DNA of 64,000 bases, taken from Paenibacillus_S vulneris. GTDB taxonomy: Bacteria > Bacillota > Bacilli > Paenibacillales > NBRC-103111. A program made the position numbers and the translations under genes. Below the pieces are notes generated by a model. That model searched no databases. It was not told the origin of the DNA and saw nothing but the letters and a program-made list of their open reading frames with translations. The stretch is from positions 1 to 64,000 of the forward strand of contig NZ_BAABJG010000008.1 in NCBI RefSeq assembly GCF_039543185.1, in the 5' to 3' direction. Below are positions 44,638-53,335 of the stretch, piece after piece. How positions within the stretch are numbered: the first letter of the stretch is position 1; each line of letters begins with the position of its first letter.

Positions 44638-44961
44638 ATGACCTTTCCCAAAAAAGGCTCAAGAACGATAATTGTGGATGATGAAACCTACAGATGGACG
44701 ATTTCCCCTAAAAAAGGTTATATCAGATTCGTTGCTGAGCATGCCGTTACAAAAGGACGAACTTTGATTATATATGTTGAGTCTGACATTAACGTTTTTT
44801 GGGTCGAATTTCCATACGCAAATGGTCTTAATTTAAGGATCTTCAAACCAAAAGATGCCGCTAGTGTGATTTCAAAAGCAATATGCCTGGGCTGGGACCC
44901 AAAGGAACGGGGAAATCCAATTATCTTTAAACTAGCTGATGATAGCCTGGTATTAATGTAA
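44638..44961 (+). CDS. Hypothetical small protein
   Basis: A 107-residue basic protein beginning MTFPKKGSRTIIVDDETYRW and containing WVEFPYANGLNLRIFKP and AICLGWDPKERGNPI. It is predicted mostly beta. GGGGGC precedes the start, which is 2 nt after the previous stop. Family unrecognised; probably co-expressed with its neighbour. Confidence 0.65.
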   Translation: MTFPKKGSRTIIVDDETYRWTISPKKGYIRFVAEHAVTKGRTLIIYVESDINVFWVEFPYANGLNLRIFKPKDAASVISKAICLGWDPKERGNPIIFKLADDSLVLM

Positions 44962-45011
44962 TTTTTTGGATATATTTACTAAATATTTAATGTGGGTGGA
45001 AGTAATCGATA

Positions 45012-45143
45012 ATGGACAATGGGCATAAACGAAAACTGCGGCTCGAGTACTCTCTCAAGCAGCAAAAGAAAAGGGGAGAACCTGATAACTACGGGGCAAT
45101 GTTTGAAGAAGGTATCCAATCCCTCAAACAGCACATTGGTTAG
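45012..45143 (+). CDS. Possible small gene or gene remnant
   Basis: A 43-codon frame (LRLEYSLKQQKKRGEPDNYG, ending KQHIG) with a weak GGTGGAAG site. It could be a remnant; a similar GTGGGTRGAAG leader also precedes the broken gene at 43694. Confidence 0.25.
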   Translation: MDNGHKRKLRLEYSLKQQKKRGEPDNYGAMFEEGIQSLKQHIG

Positions 45144-45214
45144 CTCAATGTTACAATTAATGAATTCGATGGATAAAGAAACTATAGGCAAACCATGAAC
45201 CATCCGAATCTGCA

Positions 45215-45472
45215 TTATTGCTGTCTCAACCCGGATAAGAACTCTTCAACCACTTCAACATTCTCGCGGCTAGTATGGAAGATATAAAGCTCACGCTCGG
45301 GGTCTTCTTTGTGATAATGTTTGTACCCTTCCCAAGCTTCCTTGGAGTTCATATATTCGTTTACCACAGACATCTCTTCAATGGTACGAAGCCGGTTCTG
45401 AGATGTGGCTTTAAGAGCCTCAACCAGCACAAGACGATTCGGATAAATTTTAGTGATTTCGTTCCATTTCAT
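45215..45472 (-). CDS. Hypothetical antitoxin-like small protein
   Basis: An 85-residue acidic protein with landmarks KWNEITKIYPNRLVLVEA and DPERELYIFHTSRENVEV. Similar small proteins occur widely near toxin-antitoxin and mobile genes, as far as I recall, but no function is proven. ATG 45472 follows AAGGGGTG. It points toward the nuclease-like debris and has no partner toxin beside it. Confidence 0.6.
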   Translation of the reverse strand: MKWNEITKIYPNRLVLVEALKATSQNRLRTIEEMSVVNEYMNSKEAWEGYKHYHKEDPERELYIFHTSRENVEVVEEFLSGLRQQ

Positions 45473-45555
45473 GAGCAATCACCCCTTGTGGTTTTGGATA
45501 GAATAAGTATAAGCCCAGAGCAAGAAACATCGATTGTAATTTAAAACACAGCACG

Positions 45556-45812
45556 AACGTCATGCAAAAACTGAATGTAAAAGGTCGTTCACAAGCAGTT
45601 GTCGAGCTGATCAAGCTTGGGGAGTTAACCATCTGACCAGTCAGGCAATCCCGCTTTGCACAGTCTAGTCCTACTTAGCCTTCTTAAGCGCTTTTCCCTC
45701 GGAAGATGCGCGGGGAGGCTCTTTGGTTTGTTTATATATGATATTAGTTTTTTAGGGCACAAGAAAAACGCAGTAGTTTTTTTACTGCTATCCAGTAGTA
45801 ATATAGCTCGGG
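45556..45812 (+). pseudogene. gerE copy 2, 3' fragment with downstream region
   Basis: From AACGTCATGCAAAAACTG the sequence equals the last 27 codons of gerE (stop 45634-45636) and then follows the native 3' region with very few differences for another 100 nt, diverging after about 45740 but recognisable to 45812. It is the other half of the fragment at 42302-42389. Confidence 0.9.
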
Positions 45813-45935
45813 GACAATAAAACCAAGGCGTAGTTCAAAAAAAGACTTAGTTTCAGGCGATACGCCGATCAGGTCAGATGCTTGCAGTTATCATGTGATC
45901 ATACAACTTATTGAGTATTGAAGGACATGGGAGGG

Positions 45936-46091
45936 CTATTTTCGGTTCTTAAGCGACGTAAAGAACGCTGCTGAAAAAAAGAAAACTGTAAGCATCCAGC
46001 CTATTGTCGGAGCCCACTGCCAGAGTTCTTTTCCAGCAAGGCTAAATGCTAAACATGCAACACCAAACATGCCAAGCACAGTCGGTTTCAT
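45936..46091 (-). CDS. Small membrane protein (51 aa)
   Basis: Starts MKPTVLGMFGVACLAFSLAG, then a second hydrophobic stretch (TIGWMLTVFFFSAAFF) and ends SLKNRK. Two membrane helices are likely. AAGGGTGA lies 7 nt before ATG 46091. Family unknown; it lies between gerE debris and the broken collagen gene. Confidence 0.6.
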   Translation of the reverse strand: MKPTVLGMFGVACLAFSLAGKELWQWAPTIGWMLTVFFFSAAFFTSLKNRK

Positions 46092-46191
46092 ACAAATATC
46101 ACCCTTAAAATAATTTATATAATTTTTGACGCTTAAAAAGTGAAAAGGTTACAGACGAATGAAAAATCATTGGAATAATGAAGGGCATAAG

Positions 46192-46215
46192 AAAACCCCC
46201 TCGAAAGAGAGGGGG
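46192..46215 (-). terminator. Terminator of the broken collagen gene
   Basis: CCCCCTC (46196-46202) pairs with GAGGGGG (46209-46215); on the minus strand a short T-run follows. Confidence 0.7.
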
Positions 46216-46216
46216 G

Positions 46217-46721
46217 CTATGCCAATCGTGTGAAAATTAATGAAGCGTTTCTGTAGAATGGGGAACCATCGATATTCGTTGGACAAATACTGATTGATGT
46301 ACCTGAATTAAACGTGTAAAAAACTGAAGTTCCAGTGCTATAATATAACCTGAACTTGAGGCAGAGGCAGTAAAAGCCGGTTGGTAGAAATTTACACCGT
46401 TAAAAGTTGAAATCTGACAGATGTAAAGGAATCTGTGGTAAAGACAACATCTATACTTGCTGTAATGGAATATGCGCCGCTTGCAGAAAGGAATATTGAA
46501 TTCGTATTCGTACCAGGGAACATGTTAATCGTATATACACTAGACAAGTTGAAATCAATATTCGCACCTGAGACCAATGGAAGATCTAACCCTCAAGCCC
46601 GCAATCCCTAAATTAGTCCCGTCGGTCCCGCCGGTCCAACAGGTCCCGGATCTCCTTGAGGTCCCGTAAGCCCCGTATGACCGGTCATGCCAGTTAAGCC
46701 CTGATCCCCCACAAGAATCAC
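46217..46721 (-). pseudogene. Degenerate collagen-like (BclA-type) gene, copy 2
   Basis: The 5' end repeats copy 1 (GDQGLTGMTGHTGLTGP) but the ATG has become ATT, leaving only GTG 46721. After nine triplets there is an in-frame stop. The head domain persists in other frames: VSGANIDFNLSSVYTINMFP, and the typical C-terminus ISICPTNIDGSPFYRNASL before the stop at 46217. The SigK-like promoter segment of copy 1 is missing. At least two frameshifts are needed to restore it. Confidence 0.8.
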
Positions 46722-46754
46722 TCTCCATTTATCATTGTACTGGGAGCGAGCAGA

Positions 46755-46875
46755 ATATAACATCAGCGGACTTTTAAAAACTTGATATCGGTTCAGATTA
46801 TTCGGCCAACGATTTCGCAGTTTTAATAAATCGATAGGTAACCATGTCATTGGCTTAATTCAAGATCCATAAATG
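46755..46875. repeat. Duplicated collagen-upstream segment, copy 2
   Basis: Matches 42068-42190 with scattered substitutions and indels; here it is only about 35 nt from the collagen pseudogene start because about 80-100 nt, including the promoter, are deleted. Confidence 0.85.
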
Positions 46876-46877
46876 CT

Positions 46878-47033
46878 GAAATGTAGGACAAAACTTCCAA
46901 GGATACAGCACAACAGCTGTTTACAGCGAGAAAAAGATAAGTAACCATATCTCAAATGTCATGCAAATACTGAATGAAAAAGGTCGTTCACAAGCAGTTG
47001 TCGAGTAGATTGAGCTCAGGGAGCTACCCATCT
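46878..47033 (+). pseudogene. gerE copy 3, degenerate
   Basis: From TGTAGGACAAAACTTCC to ACCCATCTGA the sequence follows gerE codons about 24-75 but with a deletion in the TTTATCAGCGAG region, several substitutions and an in-frame stop (GTCGAGTAG). Its 3' region also follows that of gerE to about 47140. It is more diverged than copy 2, hence older. Confidence 0.88.
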
Positions 47034-47296
47034 GATCGGTGAGGCAATCCTGCTTTGTACAGTCTAGTCCTACTTAGTCTTCTTAAGCGATTTTCCCTGT
47101 GAAGACGCATGGGGAGGCTCTTTGGTTTGTTTACTCTTTATGGCGCTGTTAGTTCAGAAGTGCATATCCTACTAAGAATCATAGGTCACACACAGGGTTA
47201 CTTGGATTGGATATCCTGAAAAGGTACGGCTTTGTTGTGGACTTGGACAAGCTTAAACTTTACAGGTCAGATAACCTCTAAGACGAGTGGATAAGT

Positions 47297-47319
47297 AAAA
47301 AAAGAGGACGCTAGTCCTC
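47297..47319 (-). terminator. Rho-independent terminator
   Basis: GAGGAC/GTCCTC stem (47304-47309 and 47314-47319) around GCTA, with seven A on the plus strand giving the T-run on the minus strand. It overlaps the stop codon of the small acidic gene. Confidence 0.75.
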
Positions 47320-47457
47320 CGGTGTACGATCCAGGAAGAGACGGGTGACGGATGTAGAATCACCATGCTTCACTTCCTCCTCACTGGCCTTTTCTTCCAG
47401 ACTGTCATGAGTATTCATGCCGGGAGCAATATTCGGCTCCTCGTGTTGTTCCTTCAT
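47311..47457 (-). CDS. Small acidic protein (48 aa)
   Basis: A 48-residue hydrophilic, acidic protein (starts MKEQHEEPNIAPGMNTHDSL, ends FLDRTPED). GAGGTGA lies just before ATG 47457 and a terminator overlaps the stop, so it is a complete transcription unit. Family unrecognised; size and composition resemble small spore-associated proteins, which is speculation. Confidence 0.65.
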   Translation of the reverse strand: MKEQHEEPNIAPGMNTHDSLEEKASEEEVKHGDSTSVTRLFLDRTPED

Positions 47458-47669
47458 TCTGATTCACCTCGCTTTATGGTTATCATTGGCAAGGAAGGGG
47501 CAAGACATACATGACTGCTGAGTATGAAGCACAGCCTCAACGTTAGGGACCGGAGTGAATCGGCATGCAGCTCGAACGCCCATGACAGAGCATACAGATT
47601 TAAGCATGTAGATCTATTGTCCTGTAAATCAGCCTACATTATTATAGTAGTGGGACTATTTGCCATAAG

Positions 47670-47698
47670 TTGTCGAGCGAGGGTCATGTCCTTATATT
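47670..47698 (+). promoter_or_regulatory. SigA-like promoter
   Basis: TTGTCG (47670-47675), 17-nt spacer, TATATT (47693-47698), 21 nt before the TTG start of the stalk-domain gene. Confidence 0.5.
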
Positions 47699-47719
47699 AC
47701 ATAAATAGGAGTGGGATCA

Positions 47720-48400
47720 TTGAAAAAGCTGATTGTTGTGTCGCTTACAAGCGCGTCTTTGCTGGTTGGCCTGGGGACAGGTGTTTTTGCCGGAAGCAAT
47801 CTGAAGGAAATTCAGGCATACTTGAACGGGGATTTGAAAGTCCGGGTAAATGGCAACGTAGCCCAGCTCAATGACGAGCAAGGACTTGCTATTGAGCCTA
47901 TCACGTATAATGGAAGCACGTATTTGCCGGTTCGCGGCGTAGCCAATGCATTGAAGGTGGCGGTTGATTATGACGCTGCCAATAACGAAGTTATTTTGGG
48001 CGAGAAGGTTAACGGCACACCATTGAACGCGGAAAAATTCGATGAAGTACGCTACTCCAAGGAACCTGGCCAGACGACGTATAAAGGCAAAAATTATCAG
48101 GAAGTATTGTATCAGCACAGCGATAACGAACCGTTGGCTCCTTCACTTTTCGTTACCCCGGATAAAAAATATCAGAAGCTCTATTTGAAGCTGGCTGCTA
48201 TAGATAAGGATATCACCGAAATCGAGATCAAGGATCTTGATAGCAATGCGCTTTTGAAAAAAGTCGATACGGTATCGGTCAATGACGGACTTAAGGAAAT
48301 TGAAGCCGACATCGGCGGCGTCAAGACGGTTGTTATTAGCTTCCACCTCAAATCGGGCGGCGGCTACATGGTACCATTGATAGATTCGTATTACAAATAA
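47720..48400 (+). CDS. Secreted stalk-domain (copper amine oxidase N-like) protein
   Basis: A 226-residue exported protein. The signal peptide (KKLIVVSLTSASLLVGLGTG) ends near VFAGS. Residues about 30-95 form the stalk fold common in Paenibacillus surface proteins (IQAYLNGDLKVRVNG; YNGSTYLPVRGVANAL; NEVILG). The rest is unassigned. TTG 47720 is chosen because AGGAG lies 8 nt upstream; GTG 47711 overlaps that site. Confidence 0.85.
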   Translation: MKKLIVVSLTSASLLVGLGTGVFAGSNLKEIQAYLNGDLKVRVNGNVAQLNDEQGLAIEPITYNGSTYLPVRGVANALKVAVDYDAANNEVILGEKVNGTPLNAEKFDEVRYSKEPGQTTYKGKNYQEVLYQHSDNEPLAPSLFVTPDKKYQKLYLKLAAIDKDITEIEIKDLDSNALLKKVDTVSVNDGLKEIEADIGGVKTVVISFHLKSGGGYMVPLIDSYYK

Positions 48401-48426
48401 TAAGCTTGAATCGTCTCATGCTTCTT

Positions 48427-48476
48427 CCGTCCTCTAAGCTGATCCTGGAAAACAGGAAGCGCCCGGAGGACTTTTT
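48427..48476 (+). terminator. Rho-independent terminator
   Basis: GTCCTC at 48429-48434 pairs with GAGGAC at 48466-48471, followed by five T; an inner TCCTG/CAGGA stem is present. Confidence 0.75.
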
Positions 48477-48541
48477 CGTTTGCTGCGTAATTGTGCACAA
48501 TAGGGTAAAATGACTGTAAGTAACAGTGAGGAGTGGACGAC

Positions 48542-48997
48542 ATGCCTGTCATCGAAATGTCTTTATTCATTCAGGCTCCGATTCAACGCTGCTTTGACCT
48601 GTCCAGAAGCATCGACATCCATATGGAGTCAACGTCCAGGACGCAGGAAAGAGCGATAGCAGGCAGGACAAGCGGGCTGATTGAGCTGAATGAAACCGTC
48701 ACGTGGGAAGCTGTTCACCTTGGAGTGAGACAAAGGCTGTCAGTACGCATCACGGAAATGGAGGCGCCGCATCGCTTCGTCGATGAGATGGTGAGCGGGG
48801 CGTTTCAGCGGTTTACTCATGTCCATGAATTTATTCCTCATGAGAATGGAATCTTAATGAAGGACCGGTTTGATTATACTTCGCCTTTAGGCCCACTCGG
48901 CCGATTAGCTGACAGGTTATTTCTTAAAAGCTACATGACCCGCTTTCTCCGCGAGCGCAATGAATATATCAAAGCAGTCGCCGAACGGCAAGAATGA
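48542..48997 (+). CDS. SRPBCC (START-like) family protein
   Basis: A 151-residue protein of the START/polyketide-cyclase fold with a hydrophobic ligand cavity. It begins with a beta-strand (VIEMSLFIQAPIQRCFDLS), has GVRQRLSVRITEMEAPHRFV and RFTHVHEFIPHENG, and ends in a long helix. Ligand unknown. ATG 48542 follows AGGAG; an in-frame GTG lies at 48533. Confidence 0.85.
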   Translation: MPVIEMSLFIQAPIQRCFDLSRSIDIHMESTSRTQERAIAGRTSGLIELNETVTWEAVHLGVRQRLSVRITEMEAPHRFVDEMVSGAFQRFTHVHEFIPHENGILMKDRFDYTSPLGPLGRLADRLFLKSYMTRFLRERNEYIKAVAERQE

Positions 48998-49081
48998 GGC
49001 TTGGAATCTCCAGTCATAGCTTATTCAAACTGTCTGGTTTCATTTTGTAGGGGTACTGCAACCCATCGTATCCATTCACTG

Positions 49082-49142
49082 AAAAAGACCTTCACTATCG
49101 TATTTTCTAATAAAAGAAAAGCGATGGTGAAGGTCTTTTTTG
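49082..49142 (+). terminator. Rho-independent terminator
   Basis: A long stem, AAAAAGACCTTCACTATCG against CGATGGTGAAGGTCTTTTTT, with a 20-nt loop. Confidence 0.9.
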
Positions 49143-49246
49143 ATGCATATAATCAAAATGTATCACTAAAATAAAAATGATTAATTTTACTTATTTTAGC
49201 TTCGGGAATACAATAGTTCCAAGATGATCCGAAAGGTTGTGATTAA

Positions 49247-50548
49247 ATGAAGCATCAACCCGATTACTTTCGTGAGCAGTTTCCGTATTCAGCCCCGCCG
49301 CGCGTACTGTTTGACGGTGTGGAGGTTCCGACAGCCATGCCGGAGGATATTTTTATCACGGACACGACATTCAGGGACGGGCAGCAGGCGAGACCTCCTT
49401 ATACTGTGGAGCAGATTGTCACCCTATTTGACTATTTACACCGCTTGTCAGGAGATAAGGGTGTGATAAGACAGTCCGAGTTTTTCTTGTACAGCGAGAA
49501 GGATCGTGAAGCGGCGTACCGATGTATGGAAAAGGGGTACCGGTTTCCGGAGGTGACGGCCTGGATTCGTGCGGTGAAAAAGGATTTTGCGCTCGTCAAA
49601 GACATGGGAATTAAGGAGACCGGCATTTTAACCTCGATTTCCGACTACCATATTTATTTGAAGCTGGGGCTCGATCGGGAAAAAGCCATGATGCAGTATC
49701 TGGATATTGTAGAAGCGGCTCTGACTGCGGGGATTCGCCCGCGTTGTCATTTGGAGGATGTAACGCGAGCCGATGTGTACGGGTTTGTAGTCCCGTTCGT
49801 TCAGCGTTTGACTGAGCTGTCCGAGCAGAGCGGGATTCCGGTTAAGGTGCGTCTATGCGATACGATGGGGTATGGAGTTTCCTATCCCGGGGCCATTCTG
49901 CCAAGAAGCGTTCCGCGACTGGTCCACGCTTTGAGGGAAGAGACGGGCATTCGCAGTGAGCAGCTGGAATGGCACGGACATAACGACTTCTACAAAGTGA
50001 TGACCAATGCGGCCACCGCTTGGCTCTATGGGGTAGGAGGCATCAACGGCACGCTGCTCGGATTTGGCGAAAGGACAGGGAACACTCCGATTGAAGGTCT
50101 CTTGTTTGAATATATGGGATTGACCGGCGATATGTCCGTAGATACGACGGTCATCACGGAAATCGCGGACTACTTTGAACGGGAGCTTGGCTATCATATT
50201 CCTCCAATGACACCTTTTGTCGGGAAGCAGTTTAATGTCACCGCAGCGGGTATTCATGCCGACGGAGTGATCAAGAATGAGGAAATCTATAACATCTTTG
50301 ACACCGGCAAGCTCTTGAATCGGCCTCTAGGGGTGCAGGTGACGGATAAGGCCGGGGCAGCCGGCGTCGCGTTCTGGGTTAATAAACAGTTAGGTCTTAA
50401 GGGCGAGAATCGTTTGGACAAAAAACATCCCTCCATACAGGCAATGACGGCTTGGGTGGCGGACCAGTACAAGGACGGCCGTACCACCAGCTTGTCGGAT
50501 ATGGAGCTCCTTGGGGCGGCGAAGCATTTTTTGGCGGACTTGTTCTAA
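49247..50548 (+). CDS. DRE-TIM metallolyase (isopropylmalate/Re-citrate synthase-like)
   Basis: A 433-residue acyl-CoA/2-oxoacid condensing enzyme. The DRE-TIM signature is TDTTFRDGQQARPPYT near residue 40. Metal-binding HGHND appears near residue 245, and GFGERTGNTPIEGLL follows. The family includes 2-isopropylmalate, homocitrate and Re-citrate synthases; no leucine or lysine genes are beside it, so the exact reaction is open. It lacks the C-terminal regulatory domain of LeuA. The ribosome site is weak. Confidence 0.85.
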   Translation: MKHQPDYFREQFPYSAPPRVLFDGVEVPTAMPEDIFITDTTFRDGQQARPPYTVEQIVTLFDYLHRLSGDKGVIRQSEFFLYSEKDREAAYRCMEKGYRFPEVTAWIRAVKKDFALVKDMGIKETGILTSISDYHIYLKLGLDREKAMMQYLDIVEAALTAGIRPRCHLEDVTRADVYGFVVPFVQRLTELSEQSGIPVKVRLCDTMGYGVSYPGAILPRSVPRLVHALREETGIRSEQLEWHGHNDFYKVMTNAATAWLYGVGGINGTLLGFGERTGNTPIEGLLFEYMGLTGDMSVDTTVITEIADYFERELGYHIPPMTPFVGKQFNVTAAGIHADGVIKNEEIYNIFDTGKLLNRPLGVQVTDKAGAAGVAFWVNKQLGLKGENRLDKKHPSIQAMTAWVADQYKDGRTTSLSDMELLGAAKHFLADLF

Positions 50549-50677
50549 CAGCGGCTCCAATTGATGTATGAAGATATTGTAAATCTTCTATTGATGTTAG
50601 CTCCGCTTTGGCATATAGTGATCGTAAGAAAATGATTGTAGAGATGAGAAGACCGCAGGAAAGGTCGTGACCGTGAA

Positions 50678-51658
50678 GTGGATAATGCACTTTTGGATTC
50701 GGTGGTTTTGCCGGACGGTATCCTCGATTCCAGCAGGCTGAGCAGCAGAGAAACGTTGTATATCGGGCGAAACGGCAAAGCGGTAGAGCGGTTTGCTGTC
50801 GATCCGGATGACTCGCACAGCTACATCTTCAAACCGTTGACCAACCTGGACACGATAGGACGTGAAGCATGGGTTTACCGGAACCTTCTTCCCCGAATTC
50901 CTGTTCGCTATCCAAAGCTTCTCGCACAGGCGCAGCACACGGATGCAGAGAGGTATTGGGCAATTTACGAAGATTTAGGCAAGCTGGAGCATCGGTTTGA
51001 CAGAGAAACCTTGATAAAAGCAGCCGAAGCGATTCCATTCTGGCATCGGCTTCCCGTCGAATCCGTTCCGGAGGAGTTTACCGGACATACTCCGCTAGTC
51101 GATCAAATTATGCGAGAAATTCAGGATAAGCTCCCTGTGGTGAGAACGATCCTGGAACGGCTGGCCTTTCCCGCTGATCTCACGGAGAAAGCACAATGGG
51201 TTGTTGGACAAATGGACGATAGGTTATTTTCCAAGCAGACAGTTTCCCACGGGGATTACCATCCGTTGAATTTGTCACTGCTTGAAGATCAGATTACGAT
51301 TCTGGACTGGGAGTACGTTCACCGGAATTCGATCTACTGGGATCTGTATAATTTGTTAGACATTACAAGTCCCAGCTACAGAAGGCCTGTCGTTACCGCA
51401 GCAGTAAGGAATGAGGTGCTTCAAGCCTATTATGCGCGAACAGAGCAGCTTGGCCAGGACGGCGGCTTCCGTACACTTCAGCAGCATTACTATCGCTACG
51501 CGCTTCTCTATTCCTTGTGGATTTTGACACTCATTGAGAAGGATCTGAAGTCCGGTGTGCTGAACCCCGAGGCGTTGTTGGAGCAGCAAGAGGAGACTCG
51601 AGCCATTGCAATGGATTTATTGCTTGAGCAAATAGAGATGAATAATCAGCCCCGCTGA
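50678..51658 (+). CDS. Aminoglycoside-phosphotransferase-fold (APH) family protein
   Basis: A 326-residue kinase-fold protein. The catalytic loop is SHGDYHPLNLS and the metal-binding motif is ITILDWEYV. The N-lobe has an HSYIFKPL strand with a candidate ATP-binding Lys. Such proteins phosphorylate aminoglycosides, choline or other small molecules; nothing nearby indicates drug resistance. GTG 50678 is the likely start with a modest ribosome site. Confidence 0.85.
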   Translation: MDNALLDSVVLPDGILDSSRLSSRETLYIGRNGKAVERFAVDPDDSHSYIFKPLTNLDTIGREAWVYRNLLPRIPVRYPKLLAQAQHTDAERYWAIYEDLGKLEHRFDRETLIKAAEAIPFWHRLPVESVPEEFTGHTPLVDQIMREIQDKLPVVRTILERLAFPADLTEKAQWVVGQMDDRLFSKQTVSHGDYHPLNLSLLEDQITILDWEYVHRNSIYWDLYNLLDITSPSYRRPVVTAAVRNEVLQAYYARTEQLGQDGGFRTLQQHYYRYALLYSLWILTLIEKDLKSGVLNPEALLEQQEETRAIAMDLLLEQIEMNNQPR

Positions 51659-51674
51659 CATAGGGAAGAAGACC

Positions 51675-51703
51675 AAGGAACCGAGACGAAGCCTCGGTTT
51701 CTT
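51675..51703 (+). terminator. Terminator-like hairpin
   Basis: AAGGAACCGAG (51675-51685) pairs with CTCGGTTTCTT (51693-51703) with one G-T pair; T-run weak. Confidence 0.5.
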
Positions 51704-51934
51704 GACATAAATTTTAGAGCTCCTCGCAGCAATGCGCTTCGAAGCCAAGGCATCATTACCCTGAAATTTCTCTGGTACCCCATGTCATTCCCTGTTATGC
51801 CGCTTCACCGCCATGGATGGGCATTGAACGGTTTATCCATAAAAAATTTATGGCCAAATTCATGAAAGCGGTAACATTTCAATAGCTTTTGATGTATACT
51901 TGAATTAAAAGCGATCAAAGGAGAAATGTCGACT

Positions 51935-52147
51935 ATGGGAGTAGAACCGATGAATCCTTCTGAATTGTATGCCGTAAAACGCTGCTGTCGCTGTGGAATG
52001 GAACTTGAGGAGCAAGCCGATTGCTATAAAAGCACCTGTGACGAGTGCGAAGGAAACACTTTCTACCCCTTATCTCCGCTTCAGCCCAAGGGTAAGCTCA
52101 TGAATTATATGCAAGGAACCAATCTAATCGATGCTTATTGGCACTAA
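51935..52147 (+). CDS. Small zinc-ribbon protein, YhfH-like
   Basis: A 70-residue protein with a CCRCG...C-x3-C-DEC pattern (RCCRCGMELEEQADCY, STCDEC), similar to the YhfH family of Bacilli and probably zinc-binding. ATG 51935 is 12 nt after GGAG; ATG 51926 is in frame but too close to the site. Role unknown. Confidence 0.7.
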   Translation: MGVEPMNPSELYAVKRCCRCGMELEEQADCYKSTCDECEGNTFYPLSPLQPKGKLMNYMQGTNLIDAYWH

Positions 52148-52281
52148 CCAACGTTCCCCCGCGGGGCTCTCAACAGAAGCTGCTTGCGGGTTTTTTACTG
52201 CCATAGAATGTTTCCATTTCAGGTTTAGCACATAGTACACGAAACCGCTTCGAAGCGAATGCACCACTTTGCGAGGTGATC

Positions 52282-53073
52282 TCATTGTGCCGTATAAATG
52301 CCTACCTGCTTTGGATCCTTCCATACCCCTCCGTACTGCTTCAATCTTTGATCCGCCTCTACTTCGAGCCATGCGAGCAACTCAGCGTACAGCTTATCAT
52401 CGCTCGGAATTAGCATGTAGCTGAACATCGAAGAAATGTAGCGAACGACCGGAGCGCTTTCGTGAAAGACGAGAGCATTCGTAAGGAGCACTTCATTGAC
52501 CTGTGAAAATTCGCCTCCCAATATGGACTTTGCGTTCTCCACACTGAATGTACCGACGGGAGAGGTCATAGGGGGATAACCGAATGCCTGCAGCATATCA
52601 TTGTACAAGCTTTTGATCAGAGGCTGTGACTCGCTGGAATTCGTTATCGCCAATACATGACCCTCAGGTGCCAGAACCCTCCTGAATTCACGCAGCGCTT
52701 GCGGAATGTCCGGTACATGATAGAGCATATGTCTAGCTGCAACCCGTTGAAAGGTACCATCCTGAAAAGGCAGCTCTCTGACATCTCCGATCACTCCTTC
52801 GATGCCTTCCGATTTCGTCTGTTCAATCATACCGGCGGATTGATCCAGTCCGACCAGGCGGCCCTGATGCCCCGCATGGAACAAATGCTTCAAAAAGCTG
52901 CCGGTCCCGCATCCTGCGTCCAAGACGGCTTCTTCCCCTGTCAGCTTCATTAAGGCGACGGCTTCCTTGTCTAAATTGATTTTACGATCCGTATACAGAG
53001 CATGAGTCTGAATGCGGATGGATAATGGTTCAGCATGGTCATATTGGCGAGTGATCTGCTTTGATGGTTCCAT
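52282..53073 (-). CDS. Class I SAM-dependent methyltransferase
   Basis: A 263-residue Rossmann-fold methyltransferase of the UbiE/Methyltransf_11 type. SAM motif I is AVLDAGCGTGSF, followed by RLVGLDQSAGMIEQ, DVRELPFQDGTF and EFRRVLAPEGHVLAI. Substrate cannot be told. ATG 53073 follows AAAAGGAGG. It stands alone, convergent with the YhfH-like gene. Confidence 0.9.
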   Translation of the reverse strand: MEPSKQITRQYDHAEPLSIRIQTHALYTDRKINLDKEAVALMKLTGEEAVLDAGCGTGSFLKHLFHAGHQGRLVGLDQSAGMIEQTKSEGIEGVIGDVRELPFQDGTFQRVAARHMLYHVPDIPQALREFRRVLAPEGHVLAITNSSESQPLIKSLYNDMLQAFGYPPMTSPVGTFSVENAKSILGGEFSQVNEVLLTNALVFHESAPVVRYISSMFSYMLIPSDDKLYAELLAWLEVEADQRLKQYGGVWKDPKQVGIYTAQ

Positions 53074-53335
53074 ATCAATCTGCCTCCTTTTATATTCATC
53101 CTAATGTAAAAAAATAGGAGGAGGAATGGAGTTTTATTTCCCTTTTATGGATTTTTATGTGATTTTTGCTGAAAAAAATTAAAATTGCCTCAAAAGTCTG
53201 TTGAAAATAGGTCTGGGGGCGTTTACATTTAGATTAGGTTATATTTGACATGGTTCGACAATGGCCTTGGCCGGGTTCTAACCAGCGGGACAGAGGATAG
53301 ATAAAAGAACGTCGGGTTTGGAGAGAGTACAGATC

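Larger units (their letters stand above)
42390..45555. mobile_element. 3.17-kb insertion splitting gerE copy 2
   Basis: The two gerE halves end and restart with the same five bases AACGT (42385-42389 and 45556-45560), as expected for a target-site duplication. The left end AGGTGTGTTGAAAAA and the right end read inward (GTGCTGTGTTTTAAA) share an imperfect TGTGTT-AAA inverted repeat. The insert is more AT-rich than its surroundings and contains broken nuclease and immunity-like genes but no transposase, so it may be a remnant or non-autonomous element. Confidence 0.45.

Noticed and set aside
46608..46850. An 80-codon frame beginning MTWLPIDLLKL and running into the collagen repeat
   Set aside because: It is created by fusion of the duplicated upstream segment with the degenerate collagen start; copy 1 has a stop in the same segment.
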